Notes under the pieces: model-generated
What the model was told of the DNA's origin: nothing
Database searches by the model: none
The model's input: only the letters and a program-made list of their open reading frames with translations
Assembly (NCBI RefSeq): GCF_016745425.1
Contig: NZ_JAERVK010000007.1
Location: forward strand, 1-64,000
Origin: Candidatus Methylomicrobium oryzae
GTDB taxonomy: Bacteria; Pseudomonadota; Gammaproteobacteria; Methylococcales; Methylomonadaceae
Length of the DNA: 64,000 bases
Reading direction: 5' to 3'
Made by a program: the position numbers and the translations under genes
Shown: positions 35,504 to 44,310 of the stretch, one piece after another
How positions within the stretch are numbered: the first letter of the stretch is position 1
Layout: each line of letters opens with the position of its first letter

Positions 35504-35726
35504 CAAGAGTATCCGGCTTGAGTATGCTGGACTCAGGTATCTGCGATACCCCATTGGAAAGCCGATTTTTTCTTCTATCGGTCCTATTCCTCGAGGACCT
35601 CTTATGGCGATCGAAGACTCCTCCATAACGAGGCCCCACTTTTTTAAAAGTGCAATTACGGGAAATTCGAAAAAACCTTGCGTCTCAGAACGAATTTTCG
35701 TGAATCGAAATGTAGAGAGGAATGCG

Positions 35727-36029
35727 ATGAAACCCACCGGCAACAATATCCCTCGAAGCGCAGGCTTTTTATCCCTTGATGAAGTGCCGGCATTCGATCC
35801 AGGCGCCAATACGATCCAAATTGCCGAACTCGCCTATTACGTCACCGGAAGAAAAAGACTCGAACCGGACCTCGAACTGGATGATTGGCTGGAGGCGGAG
35901 CGGAGAATTCGGATTAAGGCCGGACTAAGGCTTGATTGGAAACGCACAGGAGAAATCGCACGAGACATCGAAGTTACCCTCTCCCAACAAAAAGGAGCTC
36001 CCCATGAATTCATCGATATCTACCTATAA
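35727..36029 (+). CDS. DUF2934-like small protein
   Basis: About 100 residues from the ATG at 35727, which has AGAGAGG just upstream; a longer upstream frame is not supported. The body carries the short DUF2934 core (IAELAYYVTGRKRLEPDLE followed by DWLEAERRI), a small helical module common in Proteobacteria with no known function. The last 26 bp overlap the start of the degenerate GGDEF gene. Confidence 0.65.
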   Translation: MKPTGNNIPRSAGFLSLDEVPAFDPGANTIQIAELAYYVTGRKRLEPDLELDDWLEAERRIRIKAGLRLDWKRTGEIARDIEVTLSQQKGAPHEFIDIYL

Positions 36030-36579
36030 AAGCCGATCCGATGCCGAATATGCGCCTTATCGGACAGGCTTCGATACCCAGACCGGCTTCGCCAATCGGG
36101 CTCTGTTCATTTCCTTCCTCTCTTACAACTTGCTCCTCCTTTCCCGTAATAGCATGGGTTTGACGCTGCTGGACATCAGTCTCAACAACTTTAAATGGAT
36201 CGATGAAAACTATGGACCTGCCACCGGTGATCAGGTTCTTGCGGACACCGCACGCCGTCTCCTGGAATGCGCCCGGCACAACGATAGCTTCGCCCGCCTG
36301 TCGGAAGACGAATTCGGTATGCTGTTACCCGGCATCATCAGCGCCTCGGCAGCCGAGCTGGTCGCCCGCCAGATACTCGCAGCCATCCAGGAAACTTTCG
36401 TGTTGCCGTTGAACACCCGTCTGGAAGTCGCCTGCAGCATAGGAATCGCAACCTATCCGCACGATAGCACCAGCGCCGACGGGTTGCTGCATAATGCCTG
36501 CGTTGCGATGAATCAGGTCAAACTGTCAGGGCGGCATGGATTTGCGTTTTCCCAATGTACGGATTCAAGCAGCGGATGA
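36004..36579 (+). CDS. Degenerate GGDEF-domain protein
   Basis: 191 residues from the ATG at 36004, with AAGGAG about 8 nt upstream. It is a GGDEF-fold domain and almost nothing else: DTQTGFANRALFISFLSY, then LLDISLNNFKWIDENYG and ATGDQVLADTARRL. The active-site loop reads RLSEDEF instead of RLGGDEF. Both glycines of the nucleotide loop are replaced, so cyclase activity is unlikely; it could bind GTP or act as a partner. It overlaps the DUF2934 gene, so the two may be co-expressed with the kinase/regulator pair upstream. Confidence 0.75.
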   Translation: MNSSISTYKSRSDAEYAPYRTGFDTQTGFANRALFISFLSYNLLLLSRNSMGLTLLDISLNNFKWIDENYGPATGDQVLADTARRLLECARHNDSFARLSEDEFGMLLPGIISASAAELVARQILAAIQETFVLPLNTRLEVACSIGIATYPHDSTSADGLLHNACVAMNQVKLSGRHGFAFSQCTDSSSG

Positions 36580-37078
36580 AGCATGCTTGCTCTGCAAAAC
36601 CTGGTTGAGACTTGAACAAAGCAACGCTGTTCCGGCCGGACTACCAGCCCTTCGCCATCAATCCGCCGACGAGCGGCATTCCGCCCGGCCTTACGGAGGC
36701 ATGGCTTTGTTTTCACCTACTCCCTCCCTATTCGGCGCCAGCTGCCGAGTCCATATGTTTCGGAAACATCTATTTGAAACAAAATTCAGTCTCAATGAAA
36801 CATTAAGAAACATTCTTTCGCTCATAACTGTAGTTGCTGCTTTCTAGCGTTTTTCAAGGCGACCCCGCCCTTACGCTTCCCGCTTCCTATTCCTTAGCCC
36901 ATATTCAGCTGATAGATTAAACCAAGCACACACTTTACTGTCGAAAGTTGCCGAATGCATTCCACGCTGCTTTTCGGATGTTTCTAAAACTTGGCATATG
37001 AATTGCTCAATTCACAACAACATCACGATAATCGATAATCCAAGCGGCACTGCCCTACTACAACACGAGGAGAAAAAA
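36580..37078. other. Intergenic region, nothing supported
   Basis: About 500 bp of lower-G+C sequence after the degenerate GGDEF gene, with no convincing gene, repeat or terminator. It must contain the promoter of the sulfide-oxidation genes that follow. Confidence 0.4.
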
Positions 37079-38167
37079 ATGATTTTCAAACAATTATTCG
37101 ACCCCGAAACCTGGACTTACACTTATTTCATCGCCGATACCGACACCAAGGAAGCGGTGCTGATCGATCCGGTTAAATCGCATATCGACGAATATATCGC
37201 CCTGCTCGACGAACACGGCCTGAAACTGAAATATACGCTCGAGTCCCATGTGCACGCGGACCATATTACCGCCAGCGGTCTGCTCAGGCAGAAGCTCGGC
37301 GCGGAAACCGGCGTCGGCCAACTGTGCGGGGCGATCGGTGCAGACCTGCAGTTGCAGGACGGCGACGTGCTGGAATTCGGCAACGGCGAAAGAATCAAAG
37401 TCATCGCGACGCCTGGCCATACCAAAGGCAGCATGTCCTTCCTGTGGCGGGATCGCGTATTTACCGGCGATTCCCTGTTCATCGGCGGCTGCGGACGCAC
37501 CGACTTCCAAAGCGGCGATGCGGGCGCTCTGTACGATTGCATCACCCAGAAGCTGTTTACCCTGCCCGACGAAACTCTGGTTTATCCGGGCCACGACTAT
37601 CAGCAGCGCTGGGTCAGCAGCATCGTGCAGGAACGCACCACGAATCCGCGCCTGGCCGGTAAGAGCCGCGAGGAATTCATCGAGATCATGAACAATCTGA
37701 ATCTGCCGAAGCCCCGCTTCATCGATGAAGCGGTGCCCGCCAACCGTTACTGCGGCCTGGATGAAGACGAGCGGCAGGACGCGGTGGCCCGACGCGATAC
37801 GGCCCGCCCGGCACGGGCCACAACCACGGCACAGAGCCTGGTCGCGACAGCCAAGGAACAAATTACCGAAATCGGCGTCGACAAAGCCAAACAATTGCTG
37901 AGCCAGAGCGATATCGCCGTGGTCGATGTGCGCGAAGAGAGCGAATATGCGGCCGGCCATCTGGACAAGGCGCTGCCGATTCCGCGCGGCGTTCTGGAAT
38001 TCAAAATCGACACCATCCCGGAACTCGCCGACAAGTCGAAAACTGTCGTCGTCTACTGCCGGACGGGCGGCCGCGCGGCCTTGGCCGCGCAAACCCTGCA
38101 AAACCTGGGGTATTCGAACGTGCTGTCGATTGCCGGCGGTTACGAGGCCTGGCAAAAAAGCCTCTGA
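37079..38167 (+). CDS. Persulfide dioxygenase-rhodanese fusion
   Basis: 362 residues from the ATG at 37079, with GAGGAG 7 nt upstream. The N-terminal metallo-beta-lactamase-fold ETHE1-type persulfide dioxygenase has the iron-binding HVHADH (57-62), ATPGHTKGSMSF and GGCGRTDFQSGD. It is followed by a linker and a C-terminal rhodanese domain with the persulfide cysteine in VVYCRTGGRAAL (Cys327). It should oxidise glutathione persulfide to sulfite, with the rhodanese part handling sulfane sulfur, as in known PDO-rhodanese fusion enzymes. It lies directly before the sulfide:quinone reductase gene. Confidence 0.9.
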   Translation: MIFKQLFDPETWTYTYFIADTDTKEAVLIDPVKSHIDEYIALLDEHGLKLKYTLESHVHADHITASGLLRQKLGAETGVGQLCGAIGADLQLQDGDVLEFGNGERIKVIATPGHTKGSMSFLWRDRVFTGDSLFIGGCGRTDFQSGDAGALYDCITQKLFTLPDETLVYPGHDYQQRWVSSIVQERTTNPRLAGKSREEFIEIMNNLNLPKPRFIDEAVPANRYCGLDEDERQDAVARRDTARPARATTTAQSLVATAKEQITEIGVDKAKQLLSQSDIAVVDVREESEYAAGHLDKALPIPRGVLEFKIDTIPELADKSKTVVVYCRTGGRAALAAQTLQNLGYSNVLSIAGGYEAWQKSL

Positions 38168-38323
38168 TGCGGTAAAACCGCAATGCCGGTTGACTTAAGC
38201 CGAGTTTAGCGTAAAAGTGAAGCCGGGAGAACGATCGGACGTTCGCCCGGCAAAGCCAACAGAAACCTGATGAGAAAAGAGGCTTTGCCTCTACCTATAA
38301 GAGACTTCAAGCGAGGAGATTTT

Positions 38324-39574
38324 ATGTCGCAACACCATACCCTTCTGATCGTCGGCGGCGGCGCTGCCGGCGTGTCGGTCGCGAACAACATGCTTCGGCA
38401 ACAGCCGAAAATGGATATCGGCCTGATCGAACCTTCAGAAAAACATTATTATCAGCCGGGCTTTACGATTATCGGCGGCGGCGAATACACCCTGAAACAA
38501 ACCACCCGCAACGAAGCCGACCTGATTAACCCGAAGGTCAACTGGATCAAGGACTATGCCGAAAGCTTCCAGCCGGAGCAAAATACCGTCACGTTGCGTT
38601 CGGGCGAAACGATCACTTACGATTATCTGGTCGTCTGCCCGGGACTGCAGTTGGATTGGGACAAGATCAAAGGCTTGAAGGAAACGCTCGGCAAAAACCA
38701 GGTCAGCAGCAATTATTCGGCCGAAACCGTCGAATATACTTGGGAATGCATCCGCTCGCTCGAAGGCGGCACCGCTTTGTTCACCCAGCCGACCATGCCG
38801 ATCAAATGCGCCGGCGCGCCGCAAAAAATCATGTATCTGGCCGCTGACCGCTTCCGGAAGAAAGGCATCTTCGACAAGTTCACGATCGAGTTCTGCAATG
38901 CGGGTCCTGCCATGTTCGGGATCCCGTTTTTCGCCAAGGCATTGGAGAAAGTGGTCGACGGCTACGGCATCAAAAAGTGTTTCAACCATAATCTGGTCGA
39001 AATCGACGGCCCGAACAAGACCGCGATTTTCGAAACGACCGACGGCGACGGCAATAAACAGCGGGTCGAGAAGAAATTCGACTATATCCATGTGACGCCG
39101 CCGCAAAGCGCCCCGGATTTCATCAAGCGGAGCCCGCTCGCGAACGAGGCCGGCTGGGTTGATGTGAATGCGAATAGCCTGCAGCACAGCAAATATCCGA
39201 ATATTTTCGGTTTGGGCGATGCAACCTCGACTCCGAACGCAAAAACCGCAGCGGCAATTCGCAAACAGGTGCCGGTCGTGGTCGACAACATTTTGCACCT
39301 GATCAAAAGCGCCGGTGTGGAAGGCAAATACGACGGCTACGGTTCCTGCCCGCTGACGACTTCGCTGAGCACGGTGATGCTGGCCGAATTTTCCTATGGC
39401 GGTAAGGTGACGCCTTCGTTCCCGCTCCTGGATCCGCGTAAAAACCGCTGGATCTGGTGGTGGGGAAAAAAGGTCGGTTTTCCTTGGATGTACTGGCATT
39501 TAATGCTGAAAGGCTACCGGATCGACATTCCTCATCGCGAAGGCTATGCGGAAAAATTTGTGAAGGAAGGATAA
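38324..39574 (+). CDS. sqr: Sulfide:quinone oxidoreductase (type II-like)
   Basis: 416 residues from the ATG at 38324, with GAGGAG upstream. It is an FAD flavoprotein: the N-terminal dinucleotide fold HTLLIVGGGAAGVSVANN, the FAD-binding IFGLGDATSTPNAKTA near the C-terminal third, and active-site cysteines in MPIKCAGAPQK (Cys162) and GYGSCPLTTS. The pattern is closest to type II (mitochondrial-like) enzymes. It oxidises sulfide at the cytoplasmic membrane, passes electrons to quinone and gives persulfide for the dioxygenase encoded upstream. The C-terminal part (WIWWWGKKVGFPWMYWHLML) would anchor it to the membrane. Confidence 0.9.
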   Translation: MSQHHTLLIVGGGAAGVSVANNMLRQQPKMDIGLIEPSEKHYYQPGFTIIGGGEYTLKQTTRNEADLINPKVNWIKDYAESFQPEQNTVTLRSGETITYDYLVVCPGLQLDWDKIKGLKETLGKNQVSSNYSAETVEYTWECIRSLEGGTALFTQPTMPIKCAGAPQKIMYLAADRFRKKGIFDKFTIEFCNAGPAMFGIPFFAKALEKVVDGYGIKKCFNHNLVEIDGPNKTAIFETTDGDGNKQRVEKKFDYIHVTPPQSAPDFIKRSPLANEAGWVDVNANSLQHSKYPNIFGLGDATSTPNAKTAAAIRKQVPVVVDNILHLIKSAGVEGKYDGYGSCPLTTSLSTVMLAEFSYGGKVTPSFPLLDPRKNRWIWWWGKKVGFPWMYWHLMLKGYRIDIPHREGYAEKFVKEG

Positions 39575-39676
39575 GCCAGCAACCTGGCCCAAAGCAAAAG
39601 GCGCAAGAGCAACACGAGGCATTCGCCCGTACGACTCGGTTCTCGCGAGGGATGCGCCCGTCAGCATACGGAATAT

Positions 39677-39702
39677 CGTTCCCACGCCCTGCGTGGGAAT
39701 GC
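39677..39702. repeat. Short palindromic repeat in the sqr-sulP gap
   Basis: CGTTCCCACGCCCTGCGTGG followed by GAATGCC forms a hairpin. The same motif occurs widely between genes in many gammaproteobacteria. The 314-bp gap holds nothing else I can support. Confidence 0.6.
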
Positions 39703-39888
39703 CTTCCGTACTTTCCTGCGGCGCATCGCGCAGAATTCCCCGGCCATTTCAAGCTGACATGGTCCGATCCGTATTGATTTTTTACAGACTCTTTTCAGGA
39801 ACGATTTTTCCAATTCGACGCAATCATTGCTGAAAATTGTTTTTGACCGATTTACCGTACTGCATTTTTTATTCACCTATTGCTTCTA

Positions 39889-41592
39889 ATGCGCCTGACT
39901 GACTTTCTGCCCATTTTCGGCTGGCTCAAAACCTATTCCCGGAGCGATTTCCAGGGCGATGCGTTCGCCAGCGCAATCACAGCCATTCTGCTCGTGCCGC
40001 AAGGCATCGCTTATGCGCTGCTGGCTGGGATTTCGCCGCAACTGGGGCTCTATGCCAGCATTTTGCCGCCGATGCTGTATGCGCTGTTCGGCACCAGCCG
40101 GACTTTATCGGTCGGTCCGGTATCGATTGCCGCGGTAATGATCGCCAGCGCACTCAATTCGCCCGAAATCAGTATCCTGCATCAGCCCGAACAAAGCGCT
40201 GTGATACTGGCCGCCGAAACCGGGATGATCATGCTGTTGATGGCCCTGTTGCGCATGGGAGGCCTCGTTAATTTCATCAGCCATCCGGTGCTGACCGGCT
40301 TTACCAGCGGCGCCTCGATCCTGATCGTATTTAGTCAGCTGCCGCCGCTACTCGGACTGGCAAAACCCGCTTGTACAGACCGTTTCATCTGTTATGCGGA
40401 CGCCGTACGAACGGCGAACCCCGCAACGGTAGGCACCGGTTTCGCCGCCCTTTTGCTGTTGATCCTGCTCGGCAAGCCGCTGACCGGCTTACTCAAAAAA
40501 ACCGGGATGAAACCCGCCTGGATTACCGCAGTCAGCAAATGCGGGCCGTTACTGACGGTAGCCCTCGGCGCGGCGGCGGTTAACCGGTTCGATCTCTATA
40601 CCGATTACCGAGTCGCTACGGTCGGCCAAATTCCGGCCGGCCTTCCCTCGCTGCGCTTCGATACGGGCGATTACGCCCATTGGCGGCTTCTGCTGCCCTA
40701 TGCCGCCTTAATTGCCCTGATCGCCTATGTCGAAAGCGTCGCCATCGCCAAGGCGATAGCGAACCTCAAGGGCGAAAAAATTCAGCCCAACCAGGAATTG
40801 TTCGGCCTCGGCGCGGCTAATATCGCCTCGGCCCTGTCCGGCGGCATGGCCGTAGCCGGAGGCTTCAGCCGCACGATGGTCAACTTTTCCGCCGGCGCGC
40901 GAACCCAGCTGGCGATGCTGGCGGCCTCCGGCCTTGTCGCGCTGGCGTTAATGTTTTTCAGTCCTTATTTTGCCGCCATCCCGAAATCGGTGCTTGCCGC
41001 AATCATTCTGGTCGCAATCACGCCGCTGATCCGTTTGAAAAACATCGCCGATACCTGGCGCTACGATGCCAGCGACGGCATCGCCGAAGGCGTCACCCTG
41101 CTCGGCGTGCTGGTGCTCGGGATCGAGGAAGGCATCACACTCGGCATCGTCCTGACCTTGATCAGCTACCTCAGAATCACGAGCCATCCGCATATCGCTG
41201 TGGTCGGACGCATCCAGGGCACCGAGCATTTCCGCAACGTCAAACGCCATGAAGTGAAAACCTGGCGGCACCTGCTGCTGCTTCGCGTCGACGAAAACCT
41301 TACTTTCGCCAACGTAAACTATGTCGAGGAATTCATTACCGACCAATTGCAGCGCCAGCCGGATATCCGGCATATCGTACTGATCTTCGCCTCGGTCAGC
41401 TATATCGACAGCACCGCGCTCGAAGTGATCGAAGGCCTGAACGACACACTGAAAAACCTGAACATCACGCTGCATCTTTCCGAAGCGAAAGGCCCGGTGC
41501 TCGATAAGCTGCAGAAGACCGAATTTCTCGGCCATCTGAAACCCGGCAAGGTGTATTTTCGGACTCAGGATGCGGTCAATGAACTGGCGTAA
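39889..41592 (+). CDS. SulP-family anion transporter with STAS domain
   Basis: About 567 residues from the ATG at 39889; a TTG at 39880 in the same frame is an alternative. It has the typical SulP core: an N-terminal helix set with ILLVPQGIAYALLAGISPQ and LYASILPPMLYALFGTSRTLSVGP, then 10-14 helices including the NQELFGLGAANIASALSGGM region. A C-terminal cytoplasmic STAS domain follows (about 440-567, VLIFASVSYIDSTALEVIE). The substrate is an inorganic anion. Because it follows SQR and the persulfide dioxygenase, sulfate or sulfite handling is a reasonable inference. Confidence 0.88.
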   Translation: MRLTDFLPIFGWLKTYSRSDFQGDAFASAITAILLVPQGIAYALLAGISPQLGLYASILPPMLYALFGTSRTLSVGPVSIAAVMIASALNSPEISILHQPEQSAVILAAETGMIMLLMALLRMGGLVNFISHPVLTGFTSGASILIVFSQLPPLLGLAKPACTDRFICYADAVRTANPATVGTGFAALLLLILLGKPLTGLLKKTGMKPAWITAVSKCGPLLTVALGAAAVNRFDLYTDYRVATVGQIPAGLPSLRFDTGDYAHWRLLLPYAALIALIAYVESVAIAKAIANLKGEKIQPNQELFGLGAANIASALSGGMAVAGGFSRTMVNFSAGARTQLAMLAASGLVALALMFFSPYFAAIPKSVLAAIILVAITPLIRLKNIADTWRYDASDGIAEGVTLLGVLVLGIEEGITLGIVLTLISYLRITSHPHIAVVGRIQGTEHFRNVKRHEVKTWRHLLLLRVDENLTFANVNYVEEFITDQLQRQPDIRHIVLIFASVSYIDSTALEVIEGLNDTLKNLNITLHLSEAKGPVLDKLQKTEFLGHLKPGKVYFRTQDAVNELA

Positions 41593-41707
41593 CGGCTTCA
41601 CATCCATGCAGCGTCTCAATTTATTTAATTGAATTTAAGGTTGATATTGCAGAAATCCGGTCTTGTACTAGGCTTAGTCCATCCCGTCTAACGTTTTGGA
41701 GGTCGGC

Positions 41708-42259
41708 ATGGAACCCTGCGAATTCAAAGACTTTTATGAGATTCTCGAAATTAGCCCGAACGCGAACAGCGATACGATAGACAGGGTGTTCCGTTATTTG
41801 GCGCAACGTTATCATCCCGATATTCAAGAAACCGGAGACAGCCATCGATTCGCCGATATCGTTCAGGCTCATGAAACGTTGCGGAATCCGGAGCAGAGAG
41901 CACGTTACGATATCGAATACCGGAAACAACGCAGCCGAAGCCTTCCGCAACCGGAAGACAACCAGAATCCTCAGCCCTTTTATGAAGATGGAACAATACG
42001 GGAAAGGCTGCTGCTGTTGCTGTATTTCAAACGCCGCCACAATATGAATAATCCAGGCCTCGGCAATCTCGAACTGGAACGGCTGTCGGGCTGCCCGCGC
42101 GAGCACCTGGAATTTCATCTCTGGTATTTGAAGGAAAAAGGCTGGATAGCGCGGATGGAAAACGGTTTGCTGTCGATTACTGTCCATGGCGTCGATCATT
42201 CGAATCAGGAAACCCGGCACAGCAGAAGCGCAAAACTATTGACCGTTCAACCCGGCTGA
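41708..42259 (+). CDS. J-domain protein, paralogue A
   Basis: 183 residues from the ATG at 41708, with GGAGG 5 nt upstream. The N-terminal 70 residues form a J-domain (DFYEILEISPNANSDTIDRV), with the HPD motif intact in RYHPDIQE, so it should stimulate an Hsp70 partner. The middle is charged. The last 80 residues form a second, winged-helix-like region (NPGLGNLELERLSGCPREHL, then WYLKEKGWIARMENG) that is almost identical in the next gene. This is a tandem duplication; the C-terminal domain does not match a standard DnaJ. Confidence 0.8.
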   Translation: MEPCEFKDFYEILEISPNANSDTIDRVFRYLAQRYHPDIQETGDSHRFADIVQAHETLRNPEQRARYDIEYRKQRSRSLPQPEDNQNPQPFYEDGTIRERLLLLLYFKRRHNMNNPGLGNLELERLSGCPREHLEFHLWYLKEKGWIARMENGLLSITVHGVDHSNQETRHSRSAKLLTVQPG

Positions 42260-42430
42260 ATAAATTATAAAATGGGCCAGCATCCACTTTCGCGGGTGCG
42301 TTCCTTTGTCTATTGTCAAGACTTTTGAGGCCTTAGATTTTATGTTAGTCTAACGGAATGCTTCGCCCTTTGAAACAGGAACGCCGCCTTCTAGGCGTTA
42401 ATGACCAAACCGCATTTGCCCAGTCATTTT

Positions 42431-42997
42431 ATGGAACCAAGTCCGTTCATCGATTATTATGAAACCTTAGAAATCAGTCCAAACGCCAATGCTGAAACAA
42501 TAGACCGGATATTCCGCTATCTGGCGCAACGCTATCATCCGGACAATCAGGATACCGGCGACCATCATCGCTTCAGCGAAATCGTCCGGGCTCATGATAC
42601 GCTGAGAGATCCGGTCAGACGGGCCAGATACGATATTCAGCATAAAAACTATACGGAGTCGCGTTCGAAGCTGGCCGAAGAGGCGGGCAATCCCGAAAAC
42701 ATGGAGCGGGATGTCGAAATTCAGGAAAAGCTGCTGTCGATCCTCTATATGAAACGCCGCCGGAATATCCATAATCCCGGCCTCGGCAATCTCGAGCTGG
42801 AACGCCTGTCGGGTTGTCCCCACGAGCACCTGGAATTTCACCTCTGGTATTTGAAGGAAAAAGGCTGGATAGCGCGAATGGAGAACGGTACCCTCGCAAT
42901 TACCGTGGAAGGTGTCGATCACGCGCATTCCGAAACAAAACACACAGCCGGCTTAAAACTCTTGCCGGACCCTATCCACTCCGCCGAAGGCTTCTAA
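42431..42997 (+). CDS. J-domain protein, paralogue B
   Basis: 188 residues if the start is taken at the ATG that aligns with paralogue A (42431); an upstream ATG at 42401 adds ten residues. J-domain DYYETLEISPNANAETIDRI with intact HPD in RYHPDNQD, a divergent linker, and the conserved C-terminal GLGNLELERLSGCPHEHLEF region. The linkers and tails differ most between A and B, so they probably bind different clients or partners. A hairpin (AACGCC/GGCGTT) lies before the upstream ATG. Confidence 0.8.
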   Translation: MEPSPFIDYYETLEISPNANAETIDRIFRYLAQRYHPDNQDTGDHHRFSEIVRAHDTLRDPVRRARYDIQHKNYTESRSKLAEEAGNPENMERDVEIQEKLLSILYMKRRRNIHNPGLGNLELERLSGCPHEHLEFHLWYLKEKGWIARMENGTLAITVEGVDHAHSETKHTAGLKLLPDPIHSAEGF

Positions 42998-43247
42998 ACC
43001 CTCCGAAAGACGGGTAATGGTCTCCGCCTCGTCCTCTCAAGCCTCTTTCATCCCAATCCTCCTCGGTTTTCCACCAGGGGATGCGAGAATCAACGTCACC
43101 CCCGATGCCGACCCGACGACTTATTCATCCGTATTCGCCAGCACCGGGAGTCGATCTGCAGGCCCTACTGGCCAACCTGGAGGCCGGCTCCGGCCAAAGA
43201 TGAAGCTACACTTCATCGCAAAGCCGAAATCCGGCCGCCTTTGGCTT

Positions 43248-43739
43248 CTATAGCCCAGGCTCCAACGCTGCTTGGCCCGGACGGTAAACGGCGTACACAT
43301 AGACCGGGATGTCCAGCCCGCCAAGGCGCTCATCAATCAAAGGCCAGACATCGTCCCAATCCAGATCTCCAACTCCGGTTGCCAATCGCGGCAGCGCCAA
43401 CGATGTCAGTTTTTCGTGGCGAATGATTTTGACCAGGGCCTCCAATGCGTGCCGGACATTACCGATCGTTGCCTTGCCGTGCCGATGATCGTGGCTGTCG
43501 ACGCCTTCCTGAGTAATCAGATTGACGATTCTGACATTGTCCGGACCGCCCCACATCCAGGCCTCGCCCGGCTTGGTATTGTGCATGTGGCACCAGCGAT
43601 GGAAATCCTTGTGCATGGCCGGATACCGGTTGTGCAGTTCGAGCGCCAGCCCTTTGTCCATCGGATCGTTAAGGCCCACGCCATGCGCAATCGCCTGTGC
43701 CTTGGTTAATAAAATATCACCTTCGACTCGGTAAATCAT
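43248..43739 (-). CDS. Macrodomain protein (ADP-ribose-binding)
   Basis: 163 residues from the ATG at 43737-43739, with AAGGAGA 6 nt upstream. It is a stand-alone macrodomain: MIYRVEGDILLTKAQAIAHG gives the strand and G-D-I-L start. The typical GVGLNDPMDKGLAL and ALPRLATGVGDLDWDDV regions follow, the latter being the phosphate-binding loop. Such proteins bind ADP-ribose or remove ADP-ribose from targets. The expected partner, an ADP-ribosyltransferase such as DarT, is not adjacent. Confidence 0.8.
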   Translation of the reverse strand: MIYRVEGDILLTKAQAIAHGVGLNDPMDKGLALELHNRYPAMHKDFHRWCHMHNTKPGEAWMWGGPDNVRIVNLITQEGVDSHDHRHGKATIGNVRHALEALVKIIRHEKLTSLALPRLATGVGDLDWDDVWPLIDERLGGLDIPVYVYAVYRPGQAALEPGL

Positions 43740-44030
43740 CGTGTTCTCCTTTGTTATTCCAGGCCTGGCGATGGCGCCAGACCGTTTAATTTTTAACCAC
43801 AAAGTCCCCAAAGACGCCGACTATGCCAGCCCGAATGACAGATACGCGCTCACTGCGCTCCGCCCGTTTTTCAAGAGGCGGTTTCGGAGCCTCACGTCTC
43901 CGTTTACGTATCGGATTTGGTAATAAAAACACTTACACCGGTGTGAGAATTGTTGTAAATTTCTAACCGTTTCGGGATGGATTCCGAATTCCCCTTGTCT
44001 ATTCTAGTTTAACGGAATGAGGCTGTTATT

Positions 44031-44291
44031 ATGAAATTAAAGCCGTTACTTTCTTCTGTCGGAGAATACATGCAGGAGCAGCCGATCGGCACATTGCTGA
44101 CTTTATTGTTTGCCTTGCTGGTGATCATTCTGATGAGTTTGTATTTTCGAGTGTATATGGACGATGAGCAGTGGGAAAAATTCAAGGCCGAGCACCACTG
44201 CGAATTACGGATGAGCAAAACCGGAACCCAGCGCGCAAGCTGGGCTTGCGACGACGGCAAGACCTATTTCCGCTGGCGCCAGCAGCGTTGA
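44031..44291 (+). CDS. Small single-span membrane protein of unknown function
   Basis: 86 residues: a cytoplasmic start, one strong membrane helix (TLLTLLFALLVIILMSLYF, about 26-44) and a basic/Cys-containing C-terminal part (AEHHCELRMSKTGTQRASWA followed by CDDGKTYFRWR). The two Cys could form a disulfide in the periplasm. No family is recognised. The 3' end nearly touches the topB stop codon on the other strand. Confidence 0.55.
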   Translation: MKLKPLLSSVGEYMQEQPIGTLLTLLFALLVIILMSLYFRVYMDDEQWEKFKAEHHCELRMSKTGTQRASWACDDGKTYFRWRQQR

Positions 44292-44310
44292 GGATCGGAA
44301 AGTCCCAAAA

